In this document: positions 1-12,733 of the stretch, one piece after another
Layout of the letters: every line of letters starts with the position of its first letter
How positions within the stretch are numbered: position 1 is the stretch's first letter
Assembly (NCBI GenBank): GCA_001939145.1
Contig: LSRX01001223.1
Span: 107,458-171,457 of the forward strand
Direction of reading: 5' to 3'
Length of the DNA: 64,000 nucleotides
Source of the DNA: Symbiodinium microadriaticum
Taxonomy: Eukaryota; Sar; Dinophyceae; Suessiales; Symbiodiniaceae
Translations under genes and position numbers: made by a program
Notes under the pieces: model-generated
What the model was told of the DNA's origin: nothing
Databases searched by the model: none
What the model saw: the letters and a program-made list of their open reading frames with translations, nothing else

Positions 1-420
1 AAGTGTTCTTCCTACATGGATTTTTGTGGGGGTCGTGGGGTATACGAGCCTTAGTAGTTCGACCAAGGCTTTCAAGGCTTGAGGTTTTGAGGACTTTTGT
101 TTTAAGAAACACCTTAGTCTTATGTTATTATCGTCATAGTCTTAAACGAAAGACCAGATGACAGAATGCAACTAAATACAATAATGATGCTCAAAGGAAC
201 CTCATGTGTAGAGAACCGTTCAATGCCAGAACAACGGCCATCATCACAGGACACGGTCAATCGACGACTAACTGTGACTAACTGACTGCTACGGGCACGT
301 TGGCATGGCTTTCTGACAGCCAAGAACACATGAAGACAACAGACCCATGGCCACGACCGAGACAGGCCGCTGCACGGATAGCATGAGGTGAACACTCTCT
401 AGACGTTCTGAGCATCCTTC
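1..420. other. Unassigned sequence
   Basis: No repeat family or coding signal was recognised. Confidence 0.3.
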
Positions 421-500
421 CTTAATGATTAGAATAAGGTTTTGGGGTGTATTATAAAGGAACCCGCAAAATAGGAGAGGTAACTCTTTCGGCCCCTATA
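421..500. mobile_element. MITE-beta fragment
   Basis: It contains ttaatgattagaataaggtt, ttggggtgtattataaagga and a ggcccctata end. Confidence 0.45.
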
Positions 501-976
501 TTATCTACATTGCCTGCGTCGTTCGCGTCGCTGGCCATCTCTTCTTCCCTGTCGCCGGTGGCATTGCCCTCGCCACCCGTAGCCCGTAGCACTGGTACTG
601 CGGAAGACACGAAAACTAAACTACTACTCGCTTGAGTGTGTTTCCACCGTTATGAGGCATGGGGGACCCTGGCACTGAAACATGATTGCAATACTAGTAT
701 AGTATAATATACTATTCTGGTACTTATTATAATAGTATGTCTACACATGTAAAATGCTACTATTATTGTTAATACGACTGCTGAACATCCCCAGATCCTT
801 GCCTTCTCCACCAGCAGCTCATCTGTTCGCTCAGCCTGGGGAGAGGCAGGCTTGATGGAGAGATGTGATAAGACTCAGCTGTGACTGCGCAGTGACCAAA
901 CCTACACCCTCAGCCCTATGTTTCAAAAACAAGCAAGCACAAGTCTTAGTCCGTTTCCCATCTTGGCCCTTTTCTT

Positions 977-1079
977 GGGTAGCTTTCTAAATTAGGGTCC
1001 CTTCTTTCGGGGTCCTTTTTATAAGGGTGCCGCACTATATTGGGGACCTAAAAGGGGGCCCTACCTTAGAGAACTACCC
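977..1079. mobile_element. MITE-delta copy with inverted ends
   Basis: It begins gggtagctttctaaattagg and ends with the inverse (cttagagaactaccc), 103 bp. It carries no coding capacity. Confidence 0.6.
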
Positions 1080-1670
1080 GTATAGAACCCATAGAGAACC
1101 CTTATAGAAACTTTTGGAACTTTAGATCCCTTTAAGAACCCATATAGAACCCATATAGGACCCTTTATAGAAACCCTTCTAGATCCCTTTACAGGAACCC
1201 CCTTTAAACGGGACCCTAATTTGGAGAACTACCCATATAGAACCCCTTTAATCGAAACCCTTATAGATCGCTTAAAGGAACCCCTTTAAAACGGGGACCC
1301 AAATTATTAGAGAGCTACCCATATAGAACCCTTTTTATAGAAACCCTTATGGATCGCTTTAAAGGAACCCCTTTTAAAACGGAGACCCTAATTATTACAG
1401 AGCTACCCACATAGAACCCTAATAGATCTCTTTAAAGGAACCCCCTTTAAAACGGGGACCCTAATTATTAGAGAGAGCTACCCTTATAGAACCCTTTTTA
1501 TAGAAACCCGTATAGATCCCTTAAAAACCCTTTAAAAGGCGGACCCAAATTATTAGAGGGCTACCCCACATAGAACCCTTATAGATCCCTTTAAAGGAAC
1601 CCTTATAGATCCCTTAAAGGAACCCCCTTTAACAAGGAGACCCTAAGTTCGAGAGCTGCCCACTTCGGGG
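1080..1670. repeat. Tandem array of ~100-bp units related to MITE-delta
   Basis: About six imperfect units each run gaactacccatatagaaccc, then cttatagatc, aaaggaaccccctttaaaac and ggggaccctaattattagag. Each unit resembles one half of the delta element next to it. Confidence 0.75.
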
Positions 1671-1744
1671 GCCTCGATGACTTCGAAGAGCTTCGATGAA
1701 GGCTCCTGGGAGAGAATGCCGAAGACGACGAAGAGCTCCTTCAG

Positions 1745-1860
1745 AAGGGTTGAGGGCTTTAGGGGGATTAGGGTTTTAGGGGGTTTAGGGTTTTAGGGTT
1801 TTAAAATTAGGGTTTCGGGTTTTAGGGTTTAGGCGGTTTAGGGTTTAGGGTTTAGGGTAT
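1745..1860 (+). repeat. Interstitial TTTAGGG array
   Basis: Imperfect TTTAGGG-type repeats with GGTTTTAGGG variants. Confidence 0.85.
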
Positions 1861-2639
1861 TCCCGACTTCCAAGGGTTTGTGTGTTAAGGGTTGCTGCAC
1901 GGGTTCCCTTTAAATATGTTCGTTTGCAACGTCCTTAAACTTGAACAGTTCAAGGCTTCAGAAGTTTCCTTCTACGAGAGCTCCAGGACGAGTACATTCC
2001 AAGCTGTAGCTGTGACTCTGCATTGCTACTGCTGGGTCTGTTCTTCTACCAGACCTTCAGAGACGTAGGGTTTCGCGTGAAAGACTTAACCCTAAACCCT
2101 AAGCCCTAGATTAACAGGGTATCCTTGCCGCTACTCTTCTTCTGCAGCTCAAGGCTCTTTTGCTCCTCATGCTCTTGAACTATCAAGAAGGGTACAACGT
2201 AGGGACCTCAAAGGCTAGAGCCTTAGAGTGGGGTTCTCGTTTTGGTCCGAGAATCGGATGCTGCGACTGCTTGTTCAGACCTCCGAAGTACGCTTAGGAA
2301 ACGATCCTTGATCTGAAAGACTAAAGATCTTGAGTACATCAGACCCGTTCTACTCTGCATGCATACATACATATACATAAGTCCGTACGTACATACATAC
2401 ATACATACATACATACATACGTACATATACACGCGTACACACGCACGCACACGCTCACGCATACATGCACGCATGCACACGTGCATGCGTACCTACAACG
2501 TTGCGGCCTCTGCTTGCCGAAACGTAAAAGCCCCTTACTCCTGCTCAAGTGGTTCGCAAGCCCCTTCCCCCCTGCCTCGGGCTCTCCCATTTGGGTATAA
2601 CTTTCTTTTCTCGGAATCTCCTCGAGCGTCGGGGTTTAG

Positions 2640-2735
2640 GGCTCCCTAAACCCTAAACCCACAAACCCTAAACCCTAAAACTCTAAAGCTTAAACCCTAA
2701 ACCCTAAAACCCTAAACCCTAAAACCCTAACCCAA
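2640..2735 (-). repeat. Interstitial CCCTAAA array
   Basis: Imperfect CCCTAAA and CCCTAAAA units. Confidence 0.85.
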
Positions 2736-3225
2736 ACCCCAAAGGCTCCCATGAGTCTTTTGCTGTTAAGACTTCCTGGGGGCAGGTTTTGGAGCACTAC
2801 TGACAGGTCCAAGGTGCCAACATATGCTCCGAGGAAAGTGGAGTTTATGTCCAAGGTTATATAATATGTAACACATAATGCAGAATATGTAGTATGTTGT
2901 TACATAGTTCATAATATGTAGTATGTAATGTATAGTATGTAATGTATAATGCATATGTAACATGTACAAAAACATAGAATACTACACAATACTATCTGCT
3001 GGAACGGAACTACAGGTTTCAGGAGGTTAGGGCCTGACTTCGGGGTGGATTTCGGCTTAGATAGTACAACGTCGGTCCGCAAAGGATGTTGTGGCATTGA
3101 AGCATTGAAAATCCGACAGCTTCAATGGCTAGATTGTAGTATGCTCGTAAGACCATAGCGCCAAGGAATGATGCTACTAACCACTTAAGCAGGCCGTTGT
3201 AGTAGGGTGGCACGTGGGACTTTCC

Positions 3226-3315
3226 CAAAATTAGGGTACCTTATTTTGGGGTCCTTATAATAAGGAGCCTACTATTTAGGGTACTACATTAGGGCCCCCC
3301 TATTTTCGGAAACCC
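3226..3315. mobile_element. MITE-delta-like copy
   Basis: It contains attagggtaccttattttgg, ggtccttataataagg and cctactatttagggta, and is closely similar to 41,871-41,960. Confidence 0.5.
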
Positions 3316-3424
3316 CCACATGGACTGAAGAAGCGACTCTGTCATGGACGACTGGGCCAAGCCCCAAACTCCTGCAGACTTAGACCATGAACACCTGCGA
3401 TTGCACTTAATGTTCCACCTGAAG

Positions 3425-3524
3425 AAGGGGCCTTCATATCTAGAATAGGGCTTTGGGCCCATTATACCATAAATATAATAAGGAACCCCCAAAATAGTAT
3501 TGGTATTTATTTAGGCCCCTACAT
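3425..3524. mobile_element. MITE-beta copy
   Basis: It runs from aggggccttcatatctagaa to ttatttaggcccctaca, with the core gggcccattataccataaat. Confidence 0.65.
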
Positions 3525-3841
3525 GAATCCGAAGCCTGCAAAGTGGTGGGAGCGAAACTTCCAACAACTACGCAAAACACCACACAGAAGCTTCTTTGGG
3601 AAACACCCGCTCAACACAAACTAGGGTAACTGGAGTGTAGGCTTGAAGCCTCTCACCCCGACCCCGGTCTCAGACGGTGGGGACCAGGCAACGGTACGGA
3701 TAACATAGGGGCCTTAGTCGTAATAATGATCATCATCATCATAATAATAACCATCACCATCATAATCAAAAGATAACAATAAGTAGACTAGGGTTTTGTG
3801 GGTAGATTATACTATTGATTATAATAAGGCAATGCTGAAAC

Positions 3842-3936
3842 CCTATGCTGATTATAAAGGTCCCTACATTAAGCTCTCTGAATTTTGAGAAGCCAAGGTG
3901 TAGCTTAAACAAAACCCGTTACGCGAAAGGAACAAA
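3842..3936. repeat. 95-bp perfect direct repeat, copy 1
   Basis: It is identical to 4,594-4,688, whose first base directly follows a single N, so an assembly join is possible. Confidence 0.85.
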
Positions 3937-4593
3937 TTCCAAGACCCGAAACCGGCGGAACCAGCAAGCCTCATGCTTAGCAGATACTGCTGCGCCTGTA
4001 ACCCAAACAACCGTCTCACGAAGACCTCCGTAAGAAAGTTCTCCGGCATATCCGAAGTCGGAACAAAGACAGAACCCAGTAGCACTGAAAGAGCGAGAAC
4101 ATCAGGAGCAGGCCTCCTTGGAGCCCATCCGGAACACCTTCACCTGGGTAGCTTGGTTTAGGGTTTAAGGTTTGGGTGTTTAGAGCTTTGAGCATGATTT
4201 CGCTTTGATAGGGGCGTCTTTTAGAATGGGCTCTGGGTGTCAGATGTTGTCGTAGAGCGTGCCTAATGAGGGCACTCAACTGAATGACAACCCCGGTATC
4301 CAGGATCCTGAACACACGTGCCATTTCATGTAGGGACCCTGACCCTTAGAAATATTTGCGGAGGCCCGGAAGCCCCTGGACCCCTCTCAAGCAACGGTCC
4401 TGTCTGTGATGCGCAAGCCCCTGCCTTGATGAAATGGAGACGTTCCAGCCAGGCGAACTCAAAAGCACCGAGCCCCGAAGGCTGAAAAAAACCCTCCAAA
4501 AGCCCTGAATCCCCGAACCCCTTAGCCCTAAACTACCGGAACCCTCAACCCCTCTCCCCCTCAACACTAAGCCCCTATACCCCTAAACTAAAN

Positions 4594-4688
4594 CCTATGC
4601 TGATTATAAAGGTCCCTACATTAAGCTCTCTGAATTTTGAGAAGCCAAGGTGTAGCTTAAACAAAACCCGTTACGCGAAAGGAACAAA
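4594..4688. repeat. 95-bp perfect direct repeat, copy 2
   Basis: It starts directly after the N at 4,593 and is identical to 3,842-3,936. Confidence 0.85.
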
Positions 4689-4980
4689 AGCCTCCAAAGC
4701 CCCTGAGGTTTGAAGAGAACAAAATCCCCAGGCAGCCGAAGAGTTCGGCGTGGCTCTGGAGATCTCAAAGGTTCGTTGCATCTTCGAAGCCGGACAACCC
4801 AAACTCCCAATCCGGGCTGGGCTAAGGTAGATCATCGTATATTACATTAGAGTATATTACGCTTTGATTATAGTGTGGCATGTTACTATATTATATTGTA
4901 GTATATTCTTATATTATAGTCTAGAATCCTGGAGGAGGCGGGAGTTTAGGATTCCTCCAGAGAGGCTTCAGGGCTTAATA

Positions 4981-5080
4981 TAGGGGCCTTAATAATTAGA
5001 ATAGATTTTTTGGGCCCATTATACTATAATTCTAATAAGGAACCCTCAAAACAGTATTGGTACTTATTTAGACCCCTACA
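4981..5080. mobile_element. MITE-beta copy
   Basis: It runs from taggggccttaataattaga to cttatttagacccctaca, with inverted ends and a palindromic AT-rich core (attatactataattctaat). Confidence 0.7.
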
Positions 5081-5974
5081 GTAGGCTTCACGGGGCCTTG
5101 GAGGCTGGGGCGGCGGGTTCCTTTTGGGGTGCCGGGCTGGGGGGACTTTTCAGCAAGAGACTGAGGCTTCAGGTGATCTTAGGGTGTAGGGTTTTGGGGG
5201 TTTTAAGGCTTAGGGTTTAGGGTCTTAAGGCTTAGATTTCCTGCACCCACAAACCTGAGCCCAGGGCAGAAAAGAAGGGCACGCCGCGCTGCTCGTGAAA
5301 ATGCCTGAGCAGGTGACACATGAAGAATTGGGATGCTGGGATTAGCGTTCATGGTGTAGGGCCGAAGACAACATCCACCCTACCCTTGCCCCAAACCAGC
5401 TTGGCAAATTGAAATAATGGGCAGGAGTCCTGCGGCAGGAGCTCTTATCTAACATCCCCGAAGACGGAACTCCGAAACACTCTCCAGACGGATCGCTCCA
5501 GAGCCCTTCCGAAAAAGGTATCAAGTCGAACAATCCCTTGCCGGTTGGAACCCTTGCTTGTTGTACCCGTTGTAGTAAGCGTGGTAAACCCCTCAATCCT
5601 TAACCCTTGACCTCACTCTTGGACTAGGCTTGCAAGGAGTTCAGGCTCGCTGGAAAGCCCACACAACAGGGGGTCTGAAATGCAAAGCTCTCAGCTCTGT
5701 CCCCGACATCTGCACAGCCCGCAAATCCCTCCAGAACCTTCGAATGTTTCAGTAGGCTCTGAAGCTTGAAACCCTTAACAAGCCCGAGTGGAAGCTAACC
5801 CACAAAGCCCCGAAACCCTGCCCGAACCCAAAGCCCCAATGTCCCAAAGCCCTAAACCCCTCGTCTGCGTAAAGCCCCATCTTGTCACCTGGCAGCCGCT
5901 AGTATAGTAGTTCCAGTCAAAGATGCTTTCGGCAAGAAGCGATTCTAACTGCGAAGGACCCAATGGTAACGCCT

Positions 5975-6060
5975 CAATCCTATAACCCTAAACCCGAAGC
6001 CCCCATCCTAAACCTTAAACCCTAAACCCTAACGCCCAAACCCTAAACCCTAAACCCGAA
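5975..6060 (-). repeat. Interstitial CCCTAAA array
   Basis: Imperfect CCCTAAA units with CCCGAA variants. Confidence 0.8.
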
Positions 6061-6424
6061 ACCCCCTCCCCCCAATTTGGCTTCGGTGCATCCGGACGCC
6101 CTCCAGGCAGGAAAAGGCTTCACGCAGTTTCCTTTCTTCTTGGCGAAGCCAAGGAGGGGAAAACGTAGACTGACTGTAGCAGCGGATTAAGGGGCTTGGG
6201 GTTCCTGTAGGGGTTCAGAAAATAAATGGCTTTGGTTCAGCAATGTGTGTGTTTTCTGGGCTTTGGGTTGAGCGTTTTGAATTTGGGGATTTCGACTGTC
6301 TGATGGCAGAAAGAGTTGTGCGATCACGCCATGACCAGCACCCGCGCTCTTCAGATACACAGGTCCATCAGCGCAAGAACTTCCGTCATGTTCGCCAGGA
6401 GCCCTAAACCCTAAAGGCCAGAAG

Positions 6425-7930
6425 CCCGAGTATGACCTAGCCGAGGTGGTCCTAGTCGTTCGAGGTGCCGTCGTCCTCATGTCGTTCGTAGTAGAATCAG
6501 CAGTAGTTGATGTAGTAGCAGTAGCTGTAGTGATAATAGTAGTCGCCGCCGTCGTCGTAGCAGCAGTCGTTATCGTAGTCGTAGTCTTAGTCGTCGTGTT
6601 TAGTAGCAGCAACATACTACTCATGATGCTACTAGTTGCAGCGACAACCATTAACAGTTCTGAAAGGTTCAAGGCAAGCTGCGCTTTGCTCATCTTCGAG
6701 AAGGATCCTCAGCAAGACAACGACGGCTTGAGATTGCAAGTCGATGACCAGCACCATCTGACCTATGCAAAGCTTGTGCGAGCCTGAAAAGATCTGCTGA
6801 GCAACTCCCTGAGTGCTGTGGTCAACTTGACGCTTATCCCTGAGCCATGAACCCTGCGGGCTGCAAGCGATTTCTCACAACCTTGCTGACCAGCCAACCT
6901 TTCCATCTGCTAAGATGGGGGGTATGAGGTCATCAGTACTGTCATCAGTATGACGATGGCTACTGTGCACTACATCCTGACGTCGACCAGGGTAAAGTCA
7001 GGTGTTGAGAGAATACTTGCCAAAGATGAGACGTGGGGAACTTGCAACCTGGATGCCTGCGAGGTTGTAGAACTGGACAGTGTCCTCTCCTTGTCCGAGA
7101 CTAACGCTTTTAGAGGCTTTGGGGCTGTGGGCCGATTGCGGCTTCTAGGTGCAGTGCTTGGTACTCCAAGCCAAATCTAAGACACCGCTCATCCCCGACA
7201 CGGCTTGGTGCCAGGGTCAAGAAACAAAAAGAAATCTGAGCCCCCTTTAAAATTGAACTCCATGACATAACAAAGAGTCGGCCTGGCAAGGGTGGCAGCA
7301 GCAGCGACAAGGACGACGACAGTACGAGCAACATCGAGCACGACAAAGACGAAGCGGCACAGCAACCCCGACCACAACCACCACGACCAAAACCGTTGCT
7401 GCCGCCAAGACACCTGCAAAATGGTGGAAGTGTTGCAAAGCACTGTTTACGAAAGAGGCATCCAGAATCAAACAAACGGTACACCGTTTGCGACTCAAGC
7501 ATCACGGAGCAAACGCAACAGTCACCGGAATGCAAGTAGTGACATTGACAATCGTAGCGATCGTCGTAGGCCTGGCAAGATGGGTGGTGCATAGTCCCTA
7601 CCCTCGCGTAGCCGTCAGCATCATCGCGGCCATGGTGGTGATGGTCGTGGGGGCTGAGATTCCCGGCTGTTGAAAGGTAGAACCGGGACTACACGGGAAG
7701 CGCAACATCCTCTGCAAGTGCAAGATCAACAATCGACCATGGCCAGAACCCAGGCAAGCATCCTTGCTGTGCATCCGGTCTGTCGGAGGTCGGCTCAGCC
7801 TCCACTTACCCATTATGGTACTCTACTAATTAATACCAATCATGATAATAATAATGACAATAACAATCATAGTAGTAATAACAATAATAATGGACATAAT
7901 AAAAATAAAAATAATGATAATAATCTGAAG
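6425..7930. other. Degenerate triplet tracts without a defensible gene
   Basis: GTC/GTA-rich DNA at 6,440-6,610, CGA/ACA-rich at 7,285-7,400 and AAT/AAC-rich at 7,830-7,925. Several frames are open on both strands, so no product is called. Confidence 0.4.
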
Positions 7931-8319
7931 GACTCTGCTGGTGGAGGGACCGGGAGTTTACTTCTCTGCGTTGTGACATCTCTGGAGCCTCTGGGATGTC
8001 GAGTCGTCGAGACGATGAGGGCTATGAGGGCCAGGGACGAGAAGCGGCAAGCAGAGACAAAGAGAGAGCAGTGAAAAACGAAGAAACGTCCACGGCCTTG
8101 GGGTCACAAGTTGAACGAGAAGGGGGACGGACGCCGAGAGAGGACTATAAGCAAGACAGGAGTGCTCTTTAGATTCTGCCTAGCATGGCTCAAGGCCTAA
8201 GTTTAAGACTCTTGGGGGTGCAATGTCTTCAGCAGTCTCTTTTCTTTACATCGTGATCTTGTATCATCGCGTGGCTGCCTGCAGGAAAACAGGGATGCCA
8301 ACCCTAGACCGAAAATCCT

Positions 8320-8480
8320 AAACCCTGAACCAAAAACCCTAAGCCCTAAACCCTAAACCCTAAGCCCTGAACCTTGAACCCCAAACCCTGAACCCCAAAC
8401 CCTAAGCCCTAAACCCGAAGCCCTAAACCCTAAGCCCTAAACCCCTAAACCCTAAACCCTCAACGCTAAACCCGAAACGC
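8320..8480 (-). repeat. Interstitial CCCTAAA/CCCTAAG array
   Basis: A mixed array of CCCTAAA, CCCTAAG and CCCTGAA units. Confidence 0.8.
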
Positions 8481-8559
8481 GCCTGCAGCGTCGGCTGAGA
8501 GACCGCTTCCAGCCTCGGATCGCGGCGGCAGTCTTCGGGTAGTTCTCTCAATCAGGGCC

Positions 8560-8760
8560 CATTGTTTTTTGGGGCCTTGAAAAGGGAGCTTCTCGGGGGT
8601 CTCTATAAGGGTTTATATAAGGGTATTTATATGGGCTCTATGTGGGTAGTTCTCTAAATTAGGGTCTCCGTTTAAGGGGTTCTTAAAGGGATCTATAAGG
8701 GCTCCTACAGGGTATTATTTACAAAGGGTTCAACTCGGGTAGTTCTCTTCCTACATCGGA
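8560..8760. mobile_element. MITE-delta related units, opposite orientation
   Basis: It contains gggtagttctctaaattagg and several ctataagggtttatataagg-type units, the reverse orientation of the 1,080-1,670 array. Confidence 0.5.
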
Positions 8761-8802
8761 GGCCAGAAGAAGGCGGCACCCTTACAGCAAGGACCCAGAG
8801 CG

Positions 8803-8904
8803 CCCAATACCAATATCCCTTAACTAAGGACTATGTCTTAAATTATAGGGGCCTTATTATTATGATTTAAGGTATTTTCCTTAATTTAATTAAGGCGTAT
8901 TGGG
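8803..8904. mobile_element. MITE-gamma copy
   Basis: It runs from cccaataccaatatccctta to aattaaggcgtattggg with inverted ends, and resembles 46,995-47,094. Confidence 0.55.
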
Positions 8905-9169
8905 TTCTCTGGGGAGCCTGAAAGGGACCCTAGTTTAGGGAACGAAGACAACGGGCACCCCTTTTCTTTCCTAGTAGTCAGTTTTGAGAAGGAGGTACCA
9001 ATCAAGGTTATACAGAGGGCCTACGGGTGCTACTTCTTGAACCCCAAGCCCTACACCACCTCCTAAATCCAAATGCCTTGAAGGAAAAACGATACCGTTA
9101 GGAACCGAGATGCTCCTAGTCTCAGGCATTATGTCATACTTTTATGTGTGTGTAAAAATAAACACACAC

Positions 9170-9355
9170 ACACACACATATGTATGTATGTATATATATA
9201 TATATGTGTATGTATATACACATACATACATATACATATGTGATGTGCATACACACTCACTTATATATATATATATATATATATCTACATATATATATAT
9301 ATATATGTATCTACATATATATATATACATGTTATATATATATATATATATATGT
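9170..9355. repeat. CA / TA / CATA microsatellite
   Basis: Compound simple repeats. Open frames across it are Tyr/Ile-rich artefacts. Confidence 0.95.
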
Positions 9356-10123
9356 TTACTCAGAAATACATCTGTATCTTTTTCTATTTCATTAAACATC
9401 ATTCAAGAAGTCCTTAGCCGCGCTGCTTCCACGCTTCGAGCAGCCGGCGGTCCAGTTGTTTGATCCTCTCGCCCTGGCCGGTAACACCTGGGTTCATGGG
9501 CTTAGGGTTTAGGGCTTAAGGCTCATGGGCCAAAATTCCCTGAAAATAGTCACAGGGTTTAAAGTTTAAGGCTCAGGGCTAGTAAACAAGGATAACCATC
9601 ACAATAATCATAGTACCAATACCCACAAGCAACAAAATGATAATACAAATACTAGCAATGTTACTCAAAGTCATGCTTGCGATCGCAGCAGTAATGAAAT
9701 ATGAGCAATAAGTAACACCTGGGTTCACGACCATGCCCCTCAACAAGAGCAAGACCAATTGACGGGCTTGAGGGCTTAAGATGCGAAAGGTTAAGGACAG
9801 CCCCTCAATAAACACAATACTTGCAAAAACTACTGACAATCACAGCAAGATTAGTTACAACAATCCTCGGCTCACTACTATCCCCTTGATATGAGAATAA
9901 GAAAACTGAGAAAATTCCTACGTACTTCTTTCAAAAGAATACGAGTGCTCTGTTTTTTCTATGAATCAGTAAAAGGGGTACTGGGCGACCGAGCCGCGAT
10001 AGACTCTCGAGAGGTTCTCAGCCGCTGCGATGTCTCTAGCCTTGGTTCCGCCGGATTCCTGGAGCAGCGCGAAGATCACCTCGTAAACCGGCCTTACTTC
10101 CCCCCAAAAAAGCCACAGAGACA

Positions 10124-10231
10124 CGGGTTGATGATACAACTCCGGCATTACACCCGTCATAAGGAATAGACCATAAATTCCCATAGTTGAAGGTCCTTAG
10201 GGTAGCGTAGGATTTATATCATCAGCAGTAC
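10124..10231. mobile_element. MITE-alpha copy
   Basis: The left end is ggttgatgatacaactccgg and the right end taggatttatatcatcagca. The core is ggaatagaccataaattccc. Confidence 0.6.
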
Positions 10232-10414
10232 CAACGTTGGACATTTCAGATTCCACTAAACAAAAAGAGCCCAAAGCGTTTAAAGCTCTGTTATTGGAGG
10301 ACTGAGCGGCAGCATGCACCAGGGATCATCGTCAAAGTTATTCCGCTCCTTGAGCTCTGCGGCCCGAGTCTCAAGTGTCCCGGCCACCTCAAAAGTCTTT
10401 AGGGCTTAATGAAT

Positions 10415-10574
10415 ATGGGGGCCTTCGTAATTAGAATAGGGATATGGTACATTGAAGTATAGTTGCTCTTTAGGGCTATAATATGGGTTAGAATAGGGGT
10501 TTGGAGCATGTTGAAGTATGGTTGTTAATAAGGAACCCCAAGAAATAATACTGGTAACTACTTAGGCCCCCCCA
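10415..10574. mobile_element. MITE-beta copy with partial internal duplication
   Basis: It runs from tgggggccttcgtaattaga to acttaggccccccca. The segment agaataggg...gaagtatagttg is repeated inside, making it longer than its relatives. Confidence 0.6.
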
Positions 10575-10704
10575 TAGCGTTTAGGGCTAGTCCTCAAAAC
10601 ATAAAAAACTTAACGGCCCCAACACCTAAAACAATGGCGCTGAGAAGGAAAGAACGCTACAAACACCAAACAAAAATTCTCGAAGAGCTCACCGCCACCT
10701 CTAA

Positions 10705-11905
10705 ATCCTAACCCCCCCCCCCCTTAAACCCTCAAGCCCTAAACTTTCCATCCCTAAAACCCTAAATCCCTGAAAACCCTGAAGCCCTCAAACCCTAAAC
10801 CCTAAACCCCCAAACCCCAAACCCTTAAACTAAACCCTACATTCCGAAATTCTAAAGCCCCAAGCCCCAGCCCACCTCCTCCAGTGTTCCCTCGTCCTCC
10901 AACTGTCCGAAAGCTCGCTGGAAGAGCCCCGGGCTCTCGATCAGCTCTGGCCAACCTGGTGGGCTCTCTTAGGGCTCTCGTAGGGCTTGTAGGGCACTTA
11001 AGGCTTAGGGTTTGGGGCTTAGGGCTCTTAAGGCTCTTAGGGCTCTTAAGGCTTAGGGCCTAGGGATTTACAGGGTTTGTATGGGGTTTTGCCAGGGTAC
11101 GTAGGGCTTTGGGTCTTCAGCCATTTGCTTTGGGGCGGTTGTTGAGTGCCACACAACGGGGGGAGCATTGCAATTACTATTGACTATGCTTTCCTTCTCG
11201 TCTCATGACAAGGCACGTTAACTCACTTGGCAACCGTGTAACACCCTTGCAAGACCCTGGTAGAATCCAAAACCATAGCCATGAACCACTATACGACCCG
11301 AAGGGGATACCTGAAACTAGGTCATAACGGGTTCAGAAAAAAGCTGGACCAGGGTTTCAGGGGGAACATGATGGTACTGTTTCATTGTATGGGGCTTGCA
11401 AGGGGATGCTACGGTATCAACCCCTATAGAACCCTCAGAGAAGCCCTGAACGAATGAACTAACCCTAAACCCCTAAACCCCTACACCCCAAAACCTAAAC
11501 CCTCCACCCCTGAAACCCCGGAACCCTGAACTCCTAAACCCAAAACCCCAAAACTTACACCCCCAAACCCCCCTTAAACCCTAAGGCCCTAAACCCTAAA
11601 ACCCCCAAAACCCCACTTAAACCCTAAAGCCCCTAAACCCCCAAACCCCCCTTAAACCCCTACACCCCTAAAGACCCTAAAATAAAACCACCAAACCCCA
11701 CTAAAAACCCTAAAGCCCTAAACCGCTAAAATCCCCTCAAAACCCCCTTAAACCCTAAAGCCCTAAACCCCAAAACCTAAACTCCCACTTAATCCCTAAA
11801 CCCTAAAACCCCAAACCCCACATAAGCCCTAAAGCCCCCCAAAACCGCCTTAAAACCGACACCCCCCAAAACCCCTTGAACGCCCCCAAAGCCCTAAAGC
11901 CCCCC
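10705..11905 (-). repeat. Long CCCTAAA-derived region with C-rich variants
   Basis: Arrays at 10,705-10,860 and 11,460-11,905 bracket about 600 nt of sequence with GGGCTTAGGG tracts (10,980-11,060) and no gene. Units include ACCCCCAAACCCC. Confidence 0.75.
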
Positions 11906-12005
11906 TAAAGACCACAGGTCGGGTAGCTGACAATCTCCGGCCCCCGGTCACTCAAGACCAAGACGTGCACGAGCTCGGGTCTGGGGAGGAGGGTTCTTAG
12001 GGCTT

Positions 12006-12240
12006 TAGGGTTTAGGGTGTTTTTTTTAATGTGTTTAGGCTTCTTGGGGTTTTAATGTTTTAGTTTTTTTTCTAAGATGTGCTCTGAAGGGTTTTAGGGT
12101 TTTGGGGGTTTGGGTTCTAGGGTTCAGGGTTTTAGGGTTTCGGGTTTCGTTCTTTAGGGTTGGTTTAGGGTTCAGGGTTTAGGGTTTTGGGGTTTAGGGT
12201 TTAGGGTTTAGGGTTCCGGGTCCAGGGTCTAGGGTTGTTG
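12006..12240 (+). repeat. TTTAGGG array in block A
   Basis: Its inverted copy is at 24,330-24,610 with many unit differences. Confidence 0.85.
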
Positions 12241-12647
12241 CATGGAGGTTTCAATAGGGTTGAACACGGTTTTTGATTGAGTTTTGCAGGGCTTAATGTG
12301 GCAATCTGAATGATCAGCAGTACTATCCCTCCTGAAAGAACCGAAAGCAGTTGTACTAGTCATGACATAATGTAGGGCTTCCGCGTAATCTATGTACTGC
12401 GGCCCCTGAAAACACGATGAAACGCTGCAAAATCCCGTAAAACATCCTACAAAGGCCTGCGCAGGAAGCCAAAGTCCCGGGCGCTGGCCGGCGACCTCAG
12501 TGTTTGGGGGCCTAGGGGCTTCAGCACATTCGGGGCTTCGGGCTTAGAAGGTCTGGGGCCATAGCATCAAATCAAGATCAGCAAACGAGGCAACATCAAC
12601 ATGAACTCAACCAGCAGTGCAAGCAATCACAATGACTAGGATCTTAA

Positions 12648-12708
12648 TTAGCACACCACCACCACCACCACCACCACCACCACCACCACCACCACCACAA
12701 CCACAACC
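12648..12708. repeat. CCA microsatellite
   Basis: About 17 CCA units in copy 1 of block A, shorter and interrupted (GGT) at about 23,872-23,915 in copy 2. Confidence 0.95.
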
Positions 12709-12733
12709 ACCACCATCGAGATCAGCACCATGG

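Noticed and set aside
9110-9463. Open frames over TA/CATA repeats (also 15.2-15.8, 22.4-23.2 and 42.1-42.5 kb)
   Set aside because: Simple-sequence artefacts of Tyr, Ile, His, Met or Cys composition.
11460-11905. True chromosome-end telomere
   Set aside because: The units are imperfect, internal and flanked on both sides by unique DNA.
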